Made by a program: the position numbers and the translations under genes. Shown piece after piece: positions 1-7,683 of a stretch of 48,894 nucleotides of DNA (its first letter is position 1; every line of letters starts with the position of its first letter). The notes under the pieces were generated by a model, which was not told the origin of the DNA, did not search any database, and saw nothing but the letters and a program-made list of their open reading frames with translations. The DNA is taken from positions 1 to 48,894 of the forward strand of contig NZ_JANIGO010000007.1 of NCBI RefSeq assembly GCF_024518835.1, given 5' to 3'. Source of the stretch: Limnobacter humi (GTDB lineage: Bacteria > Pseudomonadota > Gammaproteobacteria > Burkholderiales > Burkholderiaceae_B).

Positions 1-8
1 TACCATCG

Positions 9-53
9 ACTTAATCCGGTTCTGGTTTTTTTGAACATCGATCCGGATTAAGT
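9..53. repeat. 11-bp perfect inverted repeat near window start
   Basis: The arms ACTTAATCCGG (9-19) and CCGGATTAAGT (43-53) are perfect reverse complements separated by 23 bases, which include a run of seven T. No gene is visible around it. It may belong to the 3' end of an upstream gene outside the window or be a regulatory site ahead of flaG. Nothing else can be supported in 1-128. Confidence 0.4.
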
Positions 54-128
54 TAAACCCATTTTCTACCTCCAGGACGACAATATTTCGAATTGCAGCG
101 TCACTTAATCCACCACACTGTCAAATAC

Positions 129-155
129 ATCGATGTTTTCTGCGAAAACATCGAT
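129..155. terminator. Perfect 12-bp hairpin upstream of flaG
   Basis: The arms ATCGATGTTTTC (129-140) and GAAAACATCGAT (144-155) pair perfectly around a 3-base loop, TGC. Only a short T-rich stretch (TTTC) follows, so this is a weak candidate for an intrinsic terminator of a gene left of the window. That gene is plausibly a flagellin, which often precedes flaG, but this is inference. It could also be a regulatory palindrome. Confidence 0.35.
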
Positions 156-173
156 TTCTAAACCCGCTTACGC

Positions 174-201
174 TAAAGAAACGGGGAAAAGCTGCCGTTA
201 A
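174..201 (+). promoter_or_regulatory. Sigma-28 (FliA) type promoter for flaG-fliD
   Basis: TAAAGAAA (174-181), a 12-base spacer and GCCGTTAA (194-201) closely match the known flagellar sigma-28 consensus TAAAGTTT-N11-GCCGATAA. The site ends about 50 bases before the flaG start. Late flagellar genes such as flaG, fliD, fliS and fliT are usual FliA targets, so position and sequence agree. The spacer is one base longer than the enterobacterial consensus. Confidence 0.7.
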
Positions 202-251
202 TTGAGTCATGGCTAACACGACATTCCTCTTAGACTCCAGAGGTGGCGACA

Positions 252-596
252 ATGAAAATTTCCAATTCCAATGACCTGGCTGCTGCCCTGCCCCGTGCGC
301 AGGACACCGCCAAACCCAACAGCGATCCACCCGCGATCCAGAAATCCATCATGGGTGATGCCGCCGTGCTTACACCGGGTGAGGTGGTGGAAATTGTTCA
401 GAAAGCCAATGCCGCACTGCAGAGCAGCCAGTCGAACCTGAAGTTCATGGTGGACCCTGACAGCGGCGAACAGATTGTGCAAGTGGTGGACAAGGAAACC
501 GAGGAAGTGCTGCGGCAAATCCCCTCGGTGGAGATGCTGAAAATCGCCAAGGCGATTGAAAAAATGCAGGGTGTGTTGATGTCGACACAGGCATGA
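252..596 (+). CDS. flaG: FlaG family flagellar protein
   Basis: Small cytoplasmic FlaG-family protein of 114 residues, found next to the filament cap gene in many polar-flagellated bacteria and linked to filament length or assembly. The diagnostic C-terminal half is present, with LKFMVDPDSGEQIVQVVD followed by EEVLRQIPSVEMLK. The N-terminal 35 residues are low in complexity and poorly conserved in the family. A GTG in frame at 243 is possible, but ATG 252 is favoured because AGAGG at 239-243 sits eight bases upstream. It is the first gene after the sigma-28 promoter and lies 23 bases before fliD. Confidence 0.9.
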   Translation: MKISNSNDLAAALPRAQDTAKPNSDPPAIQKSIMGDAAVLTPGEVVEIVQKANAALQSSQSNLKFMVDPDSGEQIVQVVDKETEEVLRQIPSVEMLKIAKAIEKMQGVLMSTQA

Positions 597-619
597 ATAC
601 CCTGAACAGGAGTTAGGCA

Positions 620-2263
620 ATGGCAGCGATATCATCGGCAGGCGTCGGTTCGGGTTTGGACATTGAGGGCATCATCAGCCAACTGATGGCGGCAGAACGA
701 AAGCCGCTGGCCACCATCAGTGAGCAGAAAACCCAGATCAACACCAAGATTTCGATCTACGGCATCATCAAAAACTCATTTGCCGACCTGCAAACCGCAA
801 CCCAAAAGCTGACCAGCTTGAGCACGCTCAACCCAATGAAAGCCACCTCCGCATTGGACACAGCGGTGGGTGCATCGGCCAGCTCGACAGCCGCCAAAGG
901 CACCTACAACCTGGAAGTCAGCCAGCTTGCGAAAGCGCAAAGCGTGGCGGTGCCTGCGGTGGCCTCCGCCGACACCGTGGTGGGCACTGGTTCGCTGACC
1001 ATTACACTGGGCAATTACAACTCCGGCACGAACACCTTCACAGCCAATGCAGCCAAAACACCGGTGACGATCAACATCGGCGCCGGACAGCAAACCTTGA
1101 GCGGCATCAAACAGGCCATCAACGATGCCGGTGCGGGTGTAACCGCCTCCATCATCAACGATGGCACTGGTTCACGATTGGTATTGACCAGCACGGACAC
1201 CGGCGCAGACCTGGGTTTCAAACTGGGTGTGACGGATGCGGATGGCAACAACACCGACACCAGTGGTTTGTCTCAAATTGCGTACGACCCCACAGCCACG
1301 GCTGGTGCGGGTAAAAACGCGGCCACACTGCAATTGGCCCAAAACGCCAACTTCACCATCAACGGACTGGCGGTGACCAAATCCAGCAACACCGTGAGCG
1401 ATGCCATTGATGGCGTTACCCTGAACCTGAAAGCCGTGACCACCAGCCCAGTGGCCGTCACTGTGGGTCTCGATGACACCGCGCTGAAAAGCACGCTGGA
1501 CGGTTTCGTTGCGGCGTACAACAAAATTCGCGGAAACCTCAAAGACCAGCAACAGAAAGACGCCACCCTGTCCAAGGAAACCACACCATCGTCGCTGGAG
1601 CGCGGACTGCGCAACATTCTGCGCGACACCGTGTCGGCTTATGGATTAAGCCTGAGCGATGTGGGTTTGAGCTTTGACAACACCGGTGTGTTGTCCCTGA
1701 ACAAAACCAAGCTGGACAGCGCGATGGCCGCCGACTCATCCGTGCTGCAAAAACTGTTCTCCAATACCGGTGTAGCCACCGATGCGCGGGTGAAGTACAT
1801 GGGTGGCACGTCCAAAACCCTGGAAGGAACCTATGCCATCAACATCACCACGGCAGGTGGTAGTGGCACCAACATTGCCGGCACCATCGGCGGGGTTGCG
1901 GGTACAGGTTTGGACACCATTCTGACTGGCGCTACTGGCACCAATGCAGAGGGCTTGCAAGTGTCTGTCACGGCGGGCACGTCCGGCGCGCTGGGCACCA
2001 TCACCTACAGCAAAGGCCTGGCCAGTCGCCTCAGTGAATGGATCGACAGCCTGAATGCAGAAGGTGGTGCACTCGTGTCCAGAACGGACGGATTGAATGC
2101 CCAGGTTAAACGCCTGGACAAGCAGACCGACAACCTCAACACTCGACTGGACATGGTGGAGAAGCGCTACCGGGCCCAATTCAGTGCCCTGGACACGATG
2201 CTGTCCAGCATGCAGCGGACCAGTTCATATCTGTCTCAGCAGTTGGCGGCGTTGTCCAAGTAA
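620..2263 (+). CDS. fliD: Flagellar filament cap protein FliD
   Basis: FliD (hook-associated protein 2, 547 residues) forms the cap at the filament tip that folds incoming flagellin. The N-terminal FliD_N region is recognisable (GVGSGLDIEGIISQLMAAER), as is the C-terminal coiled coil (about residues 460-545) with heptads such as LDKQTDNLNTRLDMVEKRY. The middle is rich in Thr, Ser, Ala and Gly, as in exposed FliD domains. The length is within the family range. A good ribosome-binding site (AGGAG near 608) precedes ATG 620. Its export chaperone FliT is encoded two genes downstream. Confidence 0.97.
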   Translation: MAAISSAGVGSGLDIEGIISQLMAAERKPLATISEQKTQINTKISIYGIIKNSFADLQTATQKLTSLSTLNPMKATSALDTAVGASASSTAAKGTYNLEVSQLAKAQSVAVPAVASADTVVGTGSLTITLGNYNSGTNTFTANAAKTPVTINIGAGQQTLSGIKQAINDAGAGVTASIINDGTGSRLVLTSTDTGADLGFKLGVTDADGNNTDTSGLSQIAYDPTATAGAGKNAATLQLAQNANFTINGLAVTKSSNTVSDAIDGVTLNLKAVTTSPVAVTVGLDDTALKSTLDGFVAAYNKIRGNLKDQQQKDATLSKETTPSSLERGLRNILRDTVSAYGLSLSDVGLSFDNTGVLSLNKTKLDSAMAADSSVLQKLFSNTGVATDARVKYMGGTSKTLEGTYAINITTAGGSGTNIAGTIGGVAGTGLDTILTGATGTNAEGLQVSVTAGTSGALGTITYSKGLASRLSEWIDSLNAEGGALVSRTDGLNAQVKRLDKQTDNLNTRLDMVEKRYRAQFSALDTMLSSMQRTSSYLSQQLAALSK

Positions 2264-2264
2264 A

Positions 2265-2306
2265 AAGCGCTGAACAGTGGTGTAAAACCCCTGTTTTTAA
2301 GCGCTT
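2265..2306 (+). repeat. Imperfect stem-loop between fliD and fliS
   Basis: The outer arms AAGCGCT (2265-2271) and AGCGCTT (2300-2306) pair, and inside them AACAG (2273-2277) pairs with CTGTT (2291-2295). No T-run follows, so this looks more like an intercistronic RNA structure, for example an mRNA-stability or attenuation element lowering expression of the fliS-fliT chaperones, than a true terminator. Confidence 0.4.
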
Positions 2307-2364
2307 GAAAAGGCGGACGGATCGGTACCATGTGTAATAGACAAACAACCGGGTGATTGTTCCC

Positions 2365-2760
2365 ATGATGTACGGCGCAAAAGCTTATGCACAGGTCGGT
2401 CTTGAGACAGGCATCAACAGTGCCTCGCCGCACGGACTGATCGTGATGCTTTACGATGGCGCCATTGAAGCCATTCGGAAAGCGCGCATTTATCTCGAGA
2501 TGAACGATATCGAGATGAAAGTTAAATCCATCGACAAAGCCCTGCGCATCGTCAAGGACGGACTGACAGCCTCGCTCGACATTGAGGCTGGCGGTGCCCT
2601 GGGTGAACAACTCCTGGCCCTCTACGACTACATTGGCAAAGAACTGGTTCTGGCCAATGTGCAAAACAACCCCGAACGTCTGGATACCTGCATGAACCTG
2701 CTCAACGATTTGCGCAGCGCATGGCTGGAAATCGGATCCACAGCAACCCTCGAAAAATAA
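2365..2760 (+). CDS. fliS: Flagellin export chaperone FliS
   Basis: FliS binds the C terminus of flagellin in the cytoplasm, stops premature polymerisation and hands it to the export gate. The start MMYGAKAYAQVGLETGINSA and the following PHGLIVMLYDGAIEAIRKA are typical of the family. The rest is all helical, as expected for a four-helix bundle of about 130 residues. ATG 2365 is preferred over the in-frame GTG at 2353 because family members begin close to the MYG motif. The GGGTG at 2351 is a weak ribosome site. The gene lies between fliD and fliT. Confidence 0.95.
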   Translation: MMYGAKAYAQVGLETGINSASPHGLIVMLYDGAIEAIRKARIYLEMNDIEMKVKSIDKALRIVKDGLTASLDIEAGGALGEQLLALYDYIGKELVLANVQNNPERLDTCMNLLNDLRSAWLEIGSTATLEK

Positions 2761-2783
2761 CGATAGACAAGGACTGGACGACC

Positions 2784-3131
2784 ATGATGCTGAACAAGGA
2801 ACACAACGCTGCTGTCATGCGACTGTACGCAGCCATTGCCAACCAAAGCCAGGCCATGCTGAATGCGGCCAAGGAAGGGGATTGGGATGGACTGTGCGCG
2901 GCCGAAGAGCATTGTTCGCGTTTGATCCATGAACTGCAAACCATCAAAGAGATCAAGGCTGTTGAACTGGACGACCACGAACGTACCCAGCACATTGGTT
3001 ACTTGAAAAAAATCCTCGCCGACGATGCCGCCATACGCAACATCACCGAGCCTCGTCTGCGTCAACTCGAGGAGTTTCTGCGCGCGGCCAGCAATAGCCA
3101 ACGCCTGAGCAACTCCTACGGGTCCAACTGA
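2784..3131 (+). CDS. fliT: Flagellar chaperone FliT
   Basis: Predicted FliT-type export chaperone of 115 residues for the cap protein FliD. The protein is almost entirely helical, with heptad-like stretches such as LIHELQTIKEIKAVELDD and a C-terminal LRQLEEFLRAASNS. Sequence similarity within this family is low, so the call rests mainly on size, helical character and position directly after fliS. ATG 2784 (or 2787) is chosen because AAGGA at 2769-2773 precedes it at normal spacing; the longer reading frame from 2721 would overlap fliS. Confidence 0.8.
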   Translation: MMLNKEHNAAVMRLYAAIANQSQAMLNAAKEGDWDGLCAAEEHCSRLIHELQTIKEIKAVELDDHERTQHIGYLKKILADDAAIRNITEPRLRQLEEFLRAASNSQRLSNSYGSN

Positions 3132-3159
3132 ATCCCGATAGGCCGGGAGGCTGCGTTCC

Positions 3160-4452
3160 ATGTCATTGACACCACTGCGCAGCCAGACCCCGGCCACCCT
3201 CAACTCCGTCCTTCAGGCCAACCCGGGCGACCGGGTCAGTGCCGACAAAGGCGAGGTTGCACCGATTGTGGCGGTGTTGTCACGCCAGCTTCCACTACCC
3301 CAGGCACAACAACTGGCCGGTCAAACAGCACTGGTCCGTGTACTCAAGGGTGGCCCAGGCAACCAGGCCGAGCTTGAATTCGACGGTCAAAACCTGTCGG
3401 TCAAACTGCCGCCAGGCCGTCAACTCACTGCGGGCGAAATGGTCACGGTGGCCTTCGCACTGAATGACAAGCTCGACGGATTGGGGGCCAACCCGACTGG
3501 AAACCGCAAGGTTCAGGATGTTCGCAACACGCCGGTGCCGCTCATCAGCACCAGCGATTCCGCCGAGGACGAGGGCCAACAATCGCCGAGTTTCGTGGAC
3601 CGCCTGTCAGGCGGTGCCCGGCTGATTGGCCTTTTGGAGCGATTGGGGCAACATCAGCCCACCACGGTGTCCACCCAAGTGATGAAAAGCCTTCAGCAAC
3701 TGGGCGCCATGGTTCAGGACAGACTGGCGACAGCGGCTGCACAAACCGGGCAGACCAGCGCTGAAACCGGGATGTTGGCTGGCAAGGATGGCGCAAAAAC
3801 TGCGTCCCCAGCCTTGCCCCCCACCGTCAACTCCAACACGCCACAACCCCTTCAAAAAACCGATGTTGCCAGGCTTGCACTGAACCCTGGCTTAACCCAT
3901 GTGCTGGCCCAACAAGTCAGCGAGGCCGTGGAAAACAGTGGTCTGTTTTACGAAAGCCACTTGCAGCAATGGGTGATGGGCCAACGCAGCGTGGATCAAT
4001 TGGCTCAAGAGCCGCAAGCACGATTTGGTGCCGAGCAAATCATTGGTGACAAGGGCTTGAATCCAGCCTCGGTTGAACAATCCGCACGCTTGGTCAACGC
4101 GCAACTGGCCACACTCGACCAAACCCGCATTGTGCTCAACTTGCCGGGTTTACTGGGCAATCAACTACAGGTTGAGATCGAACCAGACCAGCACCAAGCC
4201 GACGACCCTTCAGACCACGAAACAGCGGGCGTGCGCCCCTGGGTTGCCAGACTGAAGCTGGACATGGCACATTTGGGTGTGCTGCATGTTCGCGTGCGTA
4301 TGGTAGGGTCGCAATGTGATGTCACGATTGAAGGATCTTCCGCCAGCAAACAAGCCATGGACCCCCATTGGGGCGAATTCCAGCAAGCCATGTCGCAACA
4401 GGGCTTGAAGCTGAACCACGGGCAGTTCATCGCGGAGCAAACACATGGTTGA
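3160..4452 (+). CDS. FliK-like hook-length control domain protein
   Basis: A 430-residue protein with the organisation of flagellar hook-length control proteins. It has a long, poorly conserved Gln- and Pro-rich N-terminal part and a compact C-terminal domain (about residues 345-425) that looks like the Flg_hook fold, with ARLKLDMAHLGVLHVRVRMV followed by a helical segment ending GLKLNHGQF. It is a second FliK-type gene, since the canonical fliK lies at 13045-14541. The stop codon overlaps the start of the next gene by 8 bases, which encodes an FlhB C-terminal homologue. This pairing suggests a role in substrate-specificity switching or a related export checkpoint, by inference. Confidence 0.75.
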   Translation: MSLTPLRSQTPATLNSVLQANPGDRVSADKGEVAPIVAVLSRQLPLPQAQQLAGQTALVRVLKGGPGNQAELEFDGQNLSVKLPPGRQLTAGEMVTVAFALNDKLDGLGANPTGNRKVQDVRNTPVPLISTSDSAEDEGQQSPSFVDRLSGGARLIGLLERLGQHQPTTVSTQVMKSLQQLGAMVQDRLATAAAQTGQTSAETGMLAGKDGAKTASPALPPTVNSNTPQPLQKTDVARLALNPGLTHVLAQQVSEAVENSGLFYESHLQQWVMGQRSVDQLAQEPQARFGAEQIIGDKGLNPASVEQSARLVNAQLATLDQTRIVLNLPGLLGNQLQVEIEPDQHQADDPSDHETAGVRPWVARLKLDMAHLGVLHVRVRMVGSQCDVTIEGSSASKQAMDPHWGEFQQAMSQQGLKLNHGQFIAEQTHG

Positions 4453-4729
4453 TAAAGACAAATTGACGCCACAACAAGCCGTTGCCCTGGCTTACCTTGA
4501 ACATTCCGGCGCACCCAAAGTGGTGGCCAAGGGCAAAGGGTTGGTGGCTGAGCAAATTATTCAAAAAGCCAAAGAGTCGGGTGTGTTTGTTCATGAAAGC
4601 CGTGAGCTGGTGTCGCTGCTCATGAACATCGATCTGGATCAACAAATTCCCCCTGGCCTGTATCAAGCAATCGCCGAATTGCTGGCTTGGGTTTATCAAA
4701 TTGAACAACGTGAACAGAGGGTTTCATGA
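4445..4729 (+). CDS. Stand-alone FlhB C-terminal domain protein
   Basis: A 94-residue soluble protein matching the cytoplasmic C-terminal domain of the export switch protein FlhB, as in the family often called FhlB or FlhX. Recognisable segments are GAPKVVAKGKGLVAEQIIQK, VFVHESRELVSLLMNIDLDQ and IPPGLYQAIAELLAWVYQ, which correspond to the part after the NPTH autocleavage site in FlhB. The protein lacks the membrane domain and NPTH itself. The start overlaps the end of the FliK-like gene, and the stop overlaps ycgR by 4 bases. Such proteins can substitute for the cleaved FlhB fragment in some bacteria. Confidence 0.85.
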   Translation: MVDKDKLTPQQAVALAYLEHSGAPKVVAKGKGLVAEQIIQKAKESGVFVHESRELVSLLMNIDLDQQIPPGLYQAIAELLAWVYQIEQREQRVS

Positions 4730-5472
4730 GCCATTCGATTTCCATCCAACCCGAATTTGATCCTGCGCTGCTCGACGAGTTTGCCTTGGGCTCTGAGCCC
4801 ATGGTTCGAAAACTGCTGCACACCATGCTGGACGATGAGCATGAACTGTATGTTTTTCTCAAAGGCACAGGGGTTCATTTCGTCACTGAAATTCTCGAAC
4901 TGGACTGGGAGCGGGGCCTGCTGTGGCTGGGAACCCCTTATGACAAAGAACTGGCGCAGGGCTGCAATGTGTACTGCGAATTTACCATCGTCAGTTTTCC
5001 GGACGGTGTGAAAGTTCAATTCAGTGGGACCGGTATGGTGCCGGATACTTTTGAAGCAGCGGCTGCCTTGCGGATTGCCATGCCCACGAGCCTGGTGCGC
5101 TTGCAACGCCGCAATTATTTTCGGGTGGTGGCCGACACAGAACTGAATCGCCAGGTTCGCTTGAGTGTGCCAGGTTTGCAAACCCTGCACGGGCTTCTGG
5201 ACATCAGCCTGGCCGGTGTGGGCATGCTGGTTGGCAAACAACCCGACCTGGAGTCTGGCCATGTGTTCAGGAACGCGCAGCTCACACTGCCCGATGGTGA
5301 AGGCTCCATGCTGGTTAACCTTGAGGTTCGCAACATCAAGCCCCAGGTGGATGAGCCAGAGCAATTACAAGTGGGTTGCGAGATGACCTTGCTGGAACGG
5401 GGCGCAGAACGCCGGCTTCAACGTTTCCTGTTGGCCACCGAGCGTCGGCAGCGTTCTGCACAACATGCCTGA
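4726..5472 (+). CDS. ycgR: Flagellar brake protein YcgR (PilZ domain)
   Basis: A cytoplasmic 248-residue c-di-GMP receptor that slows or biases the flagellar motor. The N-terminal YcgR domain spans about residues 10-115. The PilZ domain starts at the arginine motif QRRNYFR (residues 127-133) and contains DISLAGVG (159-166), the two sequence elements that contact c-di-GMP in this family. Both are intact, so ligand binding is expected. It overlaps the preceding gene by 4 bases (ATGA) and converges on yjgR with a 3-base gap. The diguanylate cyclase at 22576-23622 is a possible source of its ligand. Confidence 0.93.
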   Translation: MSHSISIQPEFDPALLDEFALGSEPMVRKLLHTMLDDEHELYVFLKGTGVHFVTEILELDWERGLLWLGTPYDKELAQGCNVYCEFTIVSFPDGVKVQFSGTGMVPDTFEAAAALRIAMPTSLVRLQRRNYFRVVADTELNRQVRLSVPGLQTLHGLLDISLAGVGMLVGKQPDLESGHVFRNAQLTLPDGEGSMLVNLEVRNIKPQVDEPEQLQVGCEMTLLERGAERRLQRFLLATERRQRSAQHA

Positions 5473-5475
5473 GGC

Positions 5476-7014
5476 TTAACGGCGTCGAGATCCACCGCCC
5501 AGCATCGACCCCAAAATGCCGCGCACGATTTCCCGACCCACTTGCGAACCAATGGCCCGGGCTGCGCTTTTGGCCATGCTTTCAGCCACGCTTTGTCGTT
5601 GACGGCCATTGCTTCCGGCGGTTTTTCCAAACAACAAATCGCCCAATCCACCAAAACTGCCACCGCCATCGCCAGCGGTGGTTTGGGGTTGAGGCGTGCT
5701 GGCAGTTACAGGCTCATCACGTGAGCCCGCTTTGTTGACTGCACGGTCCCGCAATCGCTCAAAAGCAGATTCACGGTCAACCGCCTGTTCGTACACGCCT
5801 GCCACCATCGATTCGGCAATCAAGGTCTTGCACTGGTCCGGCGTGGCTGGGCCAAACTGGCTGGCCGGCGGGTATATCCAGGCGCGGCGGGTGGGGCTGG
5901 GTGTACCCTTCGCATCCAGAAAGGACACCAAGGCCTCACCCACACCCAGCTCGGTGATGGCACTTTCAATGTTCAGCCCGGCGTTGGGCCGCATGGTTTC
6001 GGCCGCCACCTTCACCGCTTTTTGGTCGCGCGGCGTGAATGCACGCAAGGCATGTTGCACCCGGTTGCCCAACTGGCCCAACACCGTTTCAGGCACATCC
6101 AATGGGTTTTGGGTCACAAAGTAAACACCCACGCCTTTGGAGCGGATCAAACGCACCACCTGCTCCACCTTTTCAATCAAGGGTTTGGGTGCGTCATTGA
6201 ACAACAGGTGCGCTTCATCAAAGAAAAACACCATCTTGGGTTTGTCCACATCGCCCACCTCGGGCAGGTTCTCAAACAATTCCGACAACAGCCACAGCAA
6301 GAAGGTGCCATACAGCTTGGGTGCATTCATGAGCTGGTTGGCCGCCAGAATATTGATCACACCCCTACCCTGCCCGTCGGTTTGCATCATGTCGGCAATG
6401 TTCAACATGGGCTCACCAAAAAACTGGTCTGCGCCCTGGCTTTCCAGACTCAGCAGGCCTCGCTGAATGGCGCCAATGGATGCAGCGGAAATATTGCCGT
6501 ACTGCGTGGTGAAGTCCTTGGCGTTGTCACCCACAAATTGCAACATGGCGCGCAAGTCCTTCAAGTCCAGCAAAGCCAGGCCATTGTCATCGGCAATTTT
6601 GAACACCAGGTTCAACACGCCTTCCTGCGTGTCGTTCAAATTGAGCAAACGGCCCAGCAACAATGGGCCCAAGTCGGTCACCGTGGCCCGCACCGGGTGC
6701 CCCTGTTTGCCCAACACATCCCACAAGGTGACCGGAAAGCCTGTGAACTCCGGCACCGCCATGCCATTGGCACTCAGCCGATCCAACAATTTGGGGGATG
6801 ATTTGCCCGGTTGCGACAGGCCTGTGAGGTCGCCCTTCACATCGGCCATGAAGACGGGCACACCAATTCGGGAAAACGCTTCGGACATGACCTGCAGGGT
6901 CACGGTTTTTCCCGTGCCAGTGGCCCCGGTGATCAAACCATGCCGATTGGCCAATGCCGGCAGCAAGCACAGTTCGGAAGTGGAATCTTTTGCTACGGGA
7001 AGGGGGGAAATCAT
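5476..7014 (-). CDS. yjgR: HerA-like helicase/ATPase, YjgR (DUF853) family
   Basis: A predicted cytoplasmic P-loop ATPase of 512 residues in the DUF853/YjgR branch of HerA/FtsK-type ATPases. Walker A is GATGTGKT near the N terminus, Walker B is [13 protein letters not shown], and [13 protein letters not shown] resembles a sensor region. The C-terminal 80 residues are Gly- and Ser-rich and end in basic residues. The biochemical role is not established. The start at 7014 is preferred over an upstream in-frame codon at 7089 because GGAG lies nine bases before it and the family begins at this point. It sits inside the flagellar locus without an obvious functional link. Confidence 0.9.
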   Translation of the reverse strand: MISPLPVAKDSTSELCLLPALANRHGLITGATGTGKTVTLQVMSEAFSRIGVPVFMADVKGDLTGLSQPGKSSPKLLDRLSANGMAVPEFTGFPVTLWDVLGKQGHPVRATVTDLGPLLLGRLLNLNDTQEGVLNLVFKIADDNGLALLDLKDLRAMLQFVGDNAKDFTTQYGNISAASIGAIQRGLLSLESQGADQFFGEPMLNIADMMQTDGQGRGVINILAANQLMNAPKLYGTFLLWLLSELFENLPEVGDVDKPKMVFFFDEAHLLFNDAPKPLIEKVEQVVRLIRSKGVGVYFVTQNPLDVPETVLGQLGNRVQHALRAFTPRDQKAVKVAAETMRPNAGLNIESAITELGVGEALVSFLDAKGTPSPTRRAWIYPPASQFGPATPDQCKTLIAESMVAGVYEQAVDRESAFERLRDRAVNKAGSRDEPVTASTPQPQTTAGDGGGSFGGLGDLLFGKTAGSNGRQRQSVAESMAKSAARAIGSQVGREIVRGILGSMLGGGSRRR

Positions 7015-7030
7015 GGACAGTGGCTCCAGT

Positions 7031-7064
7031 CGTTGAACGCACGGCAAGGGGAAAACGTTCAACG
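7031..7064. promoter_or_regulatory. 9-bp palindrome upstream of yjgR
   Basis: CGTTGAACG (7031-7039) and CGTTCAACG (7056-7064) are perfect reverse complements with a 16-base spacer. They sit 17-50 bases before the yjgR start and could be an operator or a leader hairpin. No binding protein can be named from the sequence. Confidence 0.35.
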
Positions 7065-7072
7065 ATTGTGCC

Positions 7073-7100
7073 ACAGCCCGGGAATACAAGACCGGGCTGT
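7073..7100 (-). terminator. Hairpin after fliE
   Basis: The arms ACAGCCCGG (7073-7081) and CCGGGCTGT (7092-7100) form a perfect 9-bp GC-rich stem a few bases beyond the fliE stop codon. On the minus strand the stem is followed by GGCACAATCGTT, without a clear T-run, so termination may be partial, with read-through into yjgR. On the plus strand the stem is followed by TATTTA. Confidence 0.45.
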
Positions 7101-7103
7101 TAT

Positions 7104-7460
7104 TTAGACCGGCATGTTCATGATGTCGTTGTAAGCCTGAACAATCTTGTTGCGGGCCTGCACAACGCCCGTGAATTGCAGGGATGCCGTGTTCATGGCA
7201 ATCACGGTTTCTTCAATGCTGACATTGGGGTCGTCCATTTGCAGCCGTTTGCTCAAATCATTGGATTTGTCTGCCGCTGAACTGGCACTCTCCAAGGCTT
7301 TGGAAATGGCATCGGCAAAGCTGCCAGCCTCCACACCCTGGGATTTGCTGGCCTTGCTGGCCTGCGTTGCGCCTTTCACAGCCTCGGACACGGCATTGCT
7401 CAGCACACCACTCAGTGCACCGCTCAGTGGGCCACCCAAGGCGCCAATCTTTTCAATCAT
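7104..7460 (-). CDS. fliE: Flagellar hook-basal body protein FliE
   Basis: FliE (118 residues) joins the MS ring to the proximal rod and is one of the first export substrates. The conserved C-terminal region is clear: [20 protein letters not shown] followed by [18 protein letters not shown]. The N-terminal part is Ser-, Gly- and Ala-rich. ATG 7460 is chosen because AAGGAGA lies just upstream and because the 24 residues of the longer frame do not resemble the family. It is divergent from fliF, as in many proteobacterial flagellar loci. Confidence 0.95.
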   Translation of the reverse strand: MIEKIGALGGPLSGALSGVLSNAVSEAVKGATQASKASKSQGVEAGSFADAISKALESASSAADKSNDLSKRLQMDDPNVSIEETVIAMNTASLQFTGVVQARNKIVQAYNDIMNMPV

Positions 7461-7571
7461 GACGATCTCCTTCTTCACGAGCCTTATTTGTAACCGCAAG
7501 CGCTGGCAAGCCTTGCGGGAAACAGAGGCCAAAAAGCCCCCTATTTGATGTTTATTTATTGTGTCGCACCC

Positions 7572-7598
7572 TCAAGTTTCCGAAATGGGTGCCGTTAA
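7572..7598 (+). promoter_or_regulatory. Sigma-28 (FliA) type promoter for the fliF operon
   Basis: TCAAGTTT (7572-7579), an exact 11-base spacer and GCCGTTAA (7591-7598) nearly match the known FliA consensus. The site ends 85 bases before the fliF start in the fliE-fliF divergent region. The -10 element is identical to that of the flaG promoter. Basal-body genes are more often class II, so a sigma-28 promoter here may add a second input. Other signals in the same gap were not convincing. Confidence 0.7.
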
Positions 7599-7683
7599 GG
7601 CCGCTTTTTGTCGGATGGCCCGACAACCTGGCTCGGCACAATGGCTGTCATAGAACAACACCTTTGACCGCTTGCAGGACACC

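Noticed and set aside
5475-5483. Reverse-strand GCCGTTAA resembling a sigma-28 -10
   Set aside because: It is the stop-codon region of yjgR, has no -35 partner, and would drive antisense transcription into ycgR.
7634-7648. Sigma-54-like element before fliF (CGGCAC...CTGTC)
   Set aside because: The -12 element lacks the GC dinucleotide; the nearby sigma-28 match is much better.
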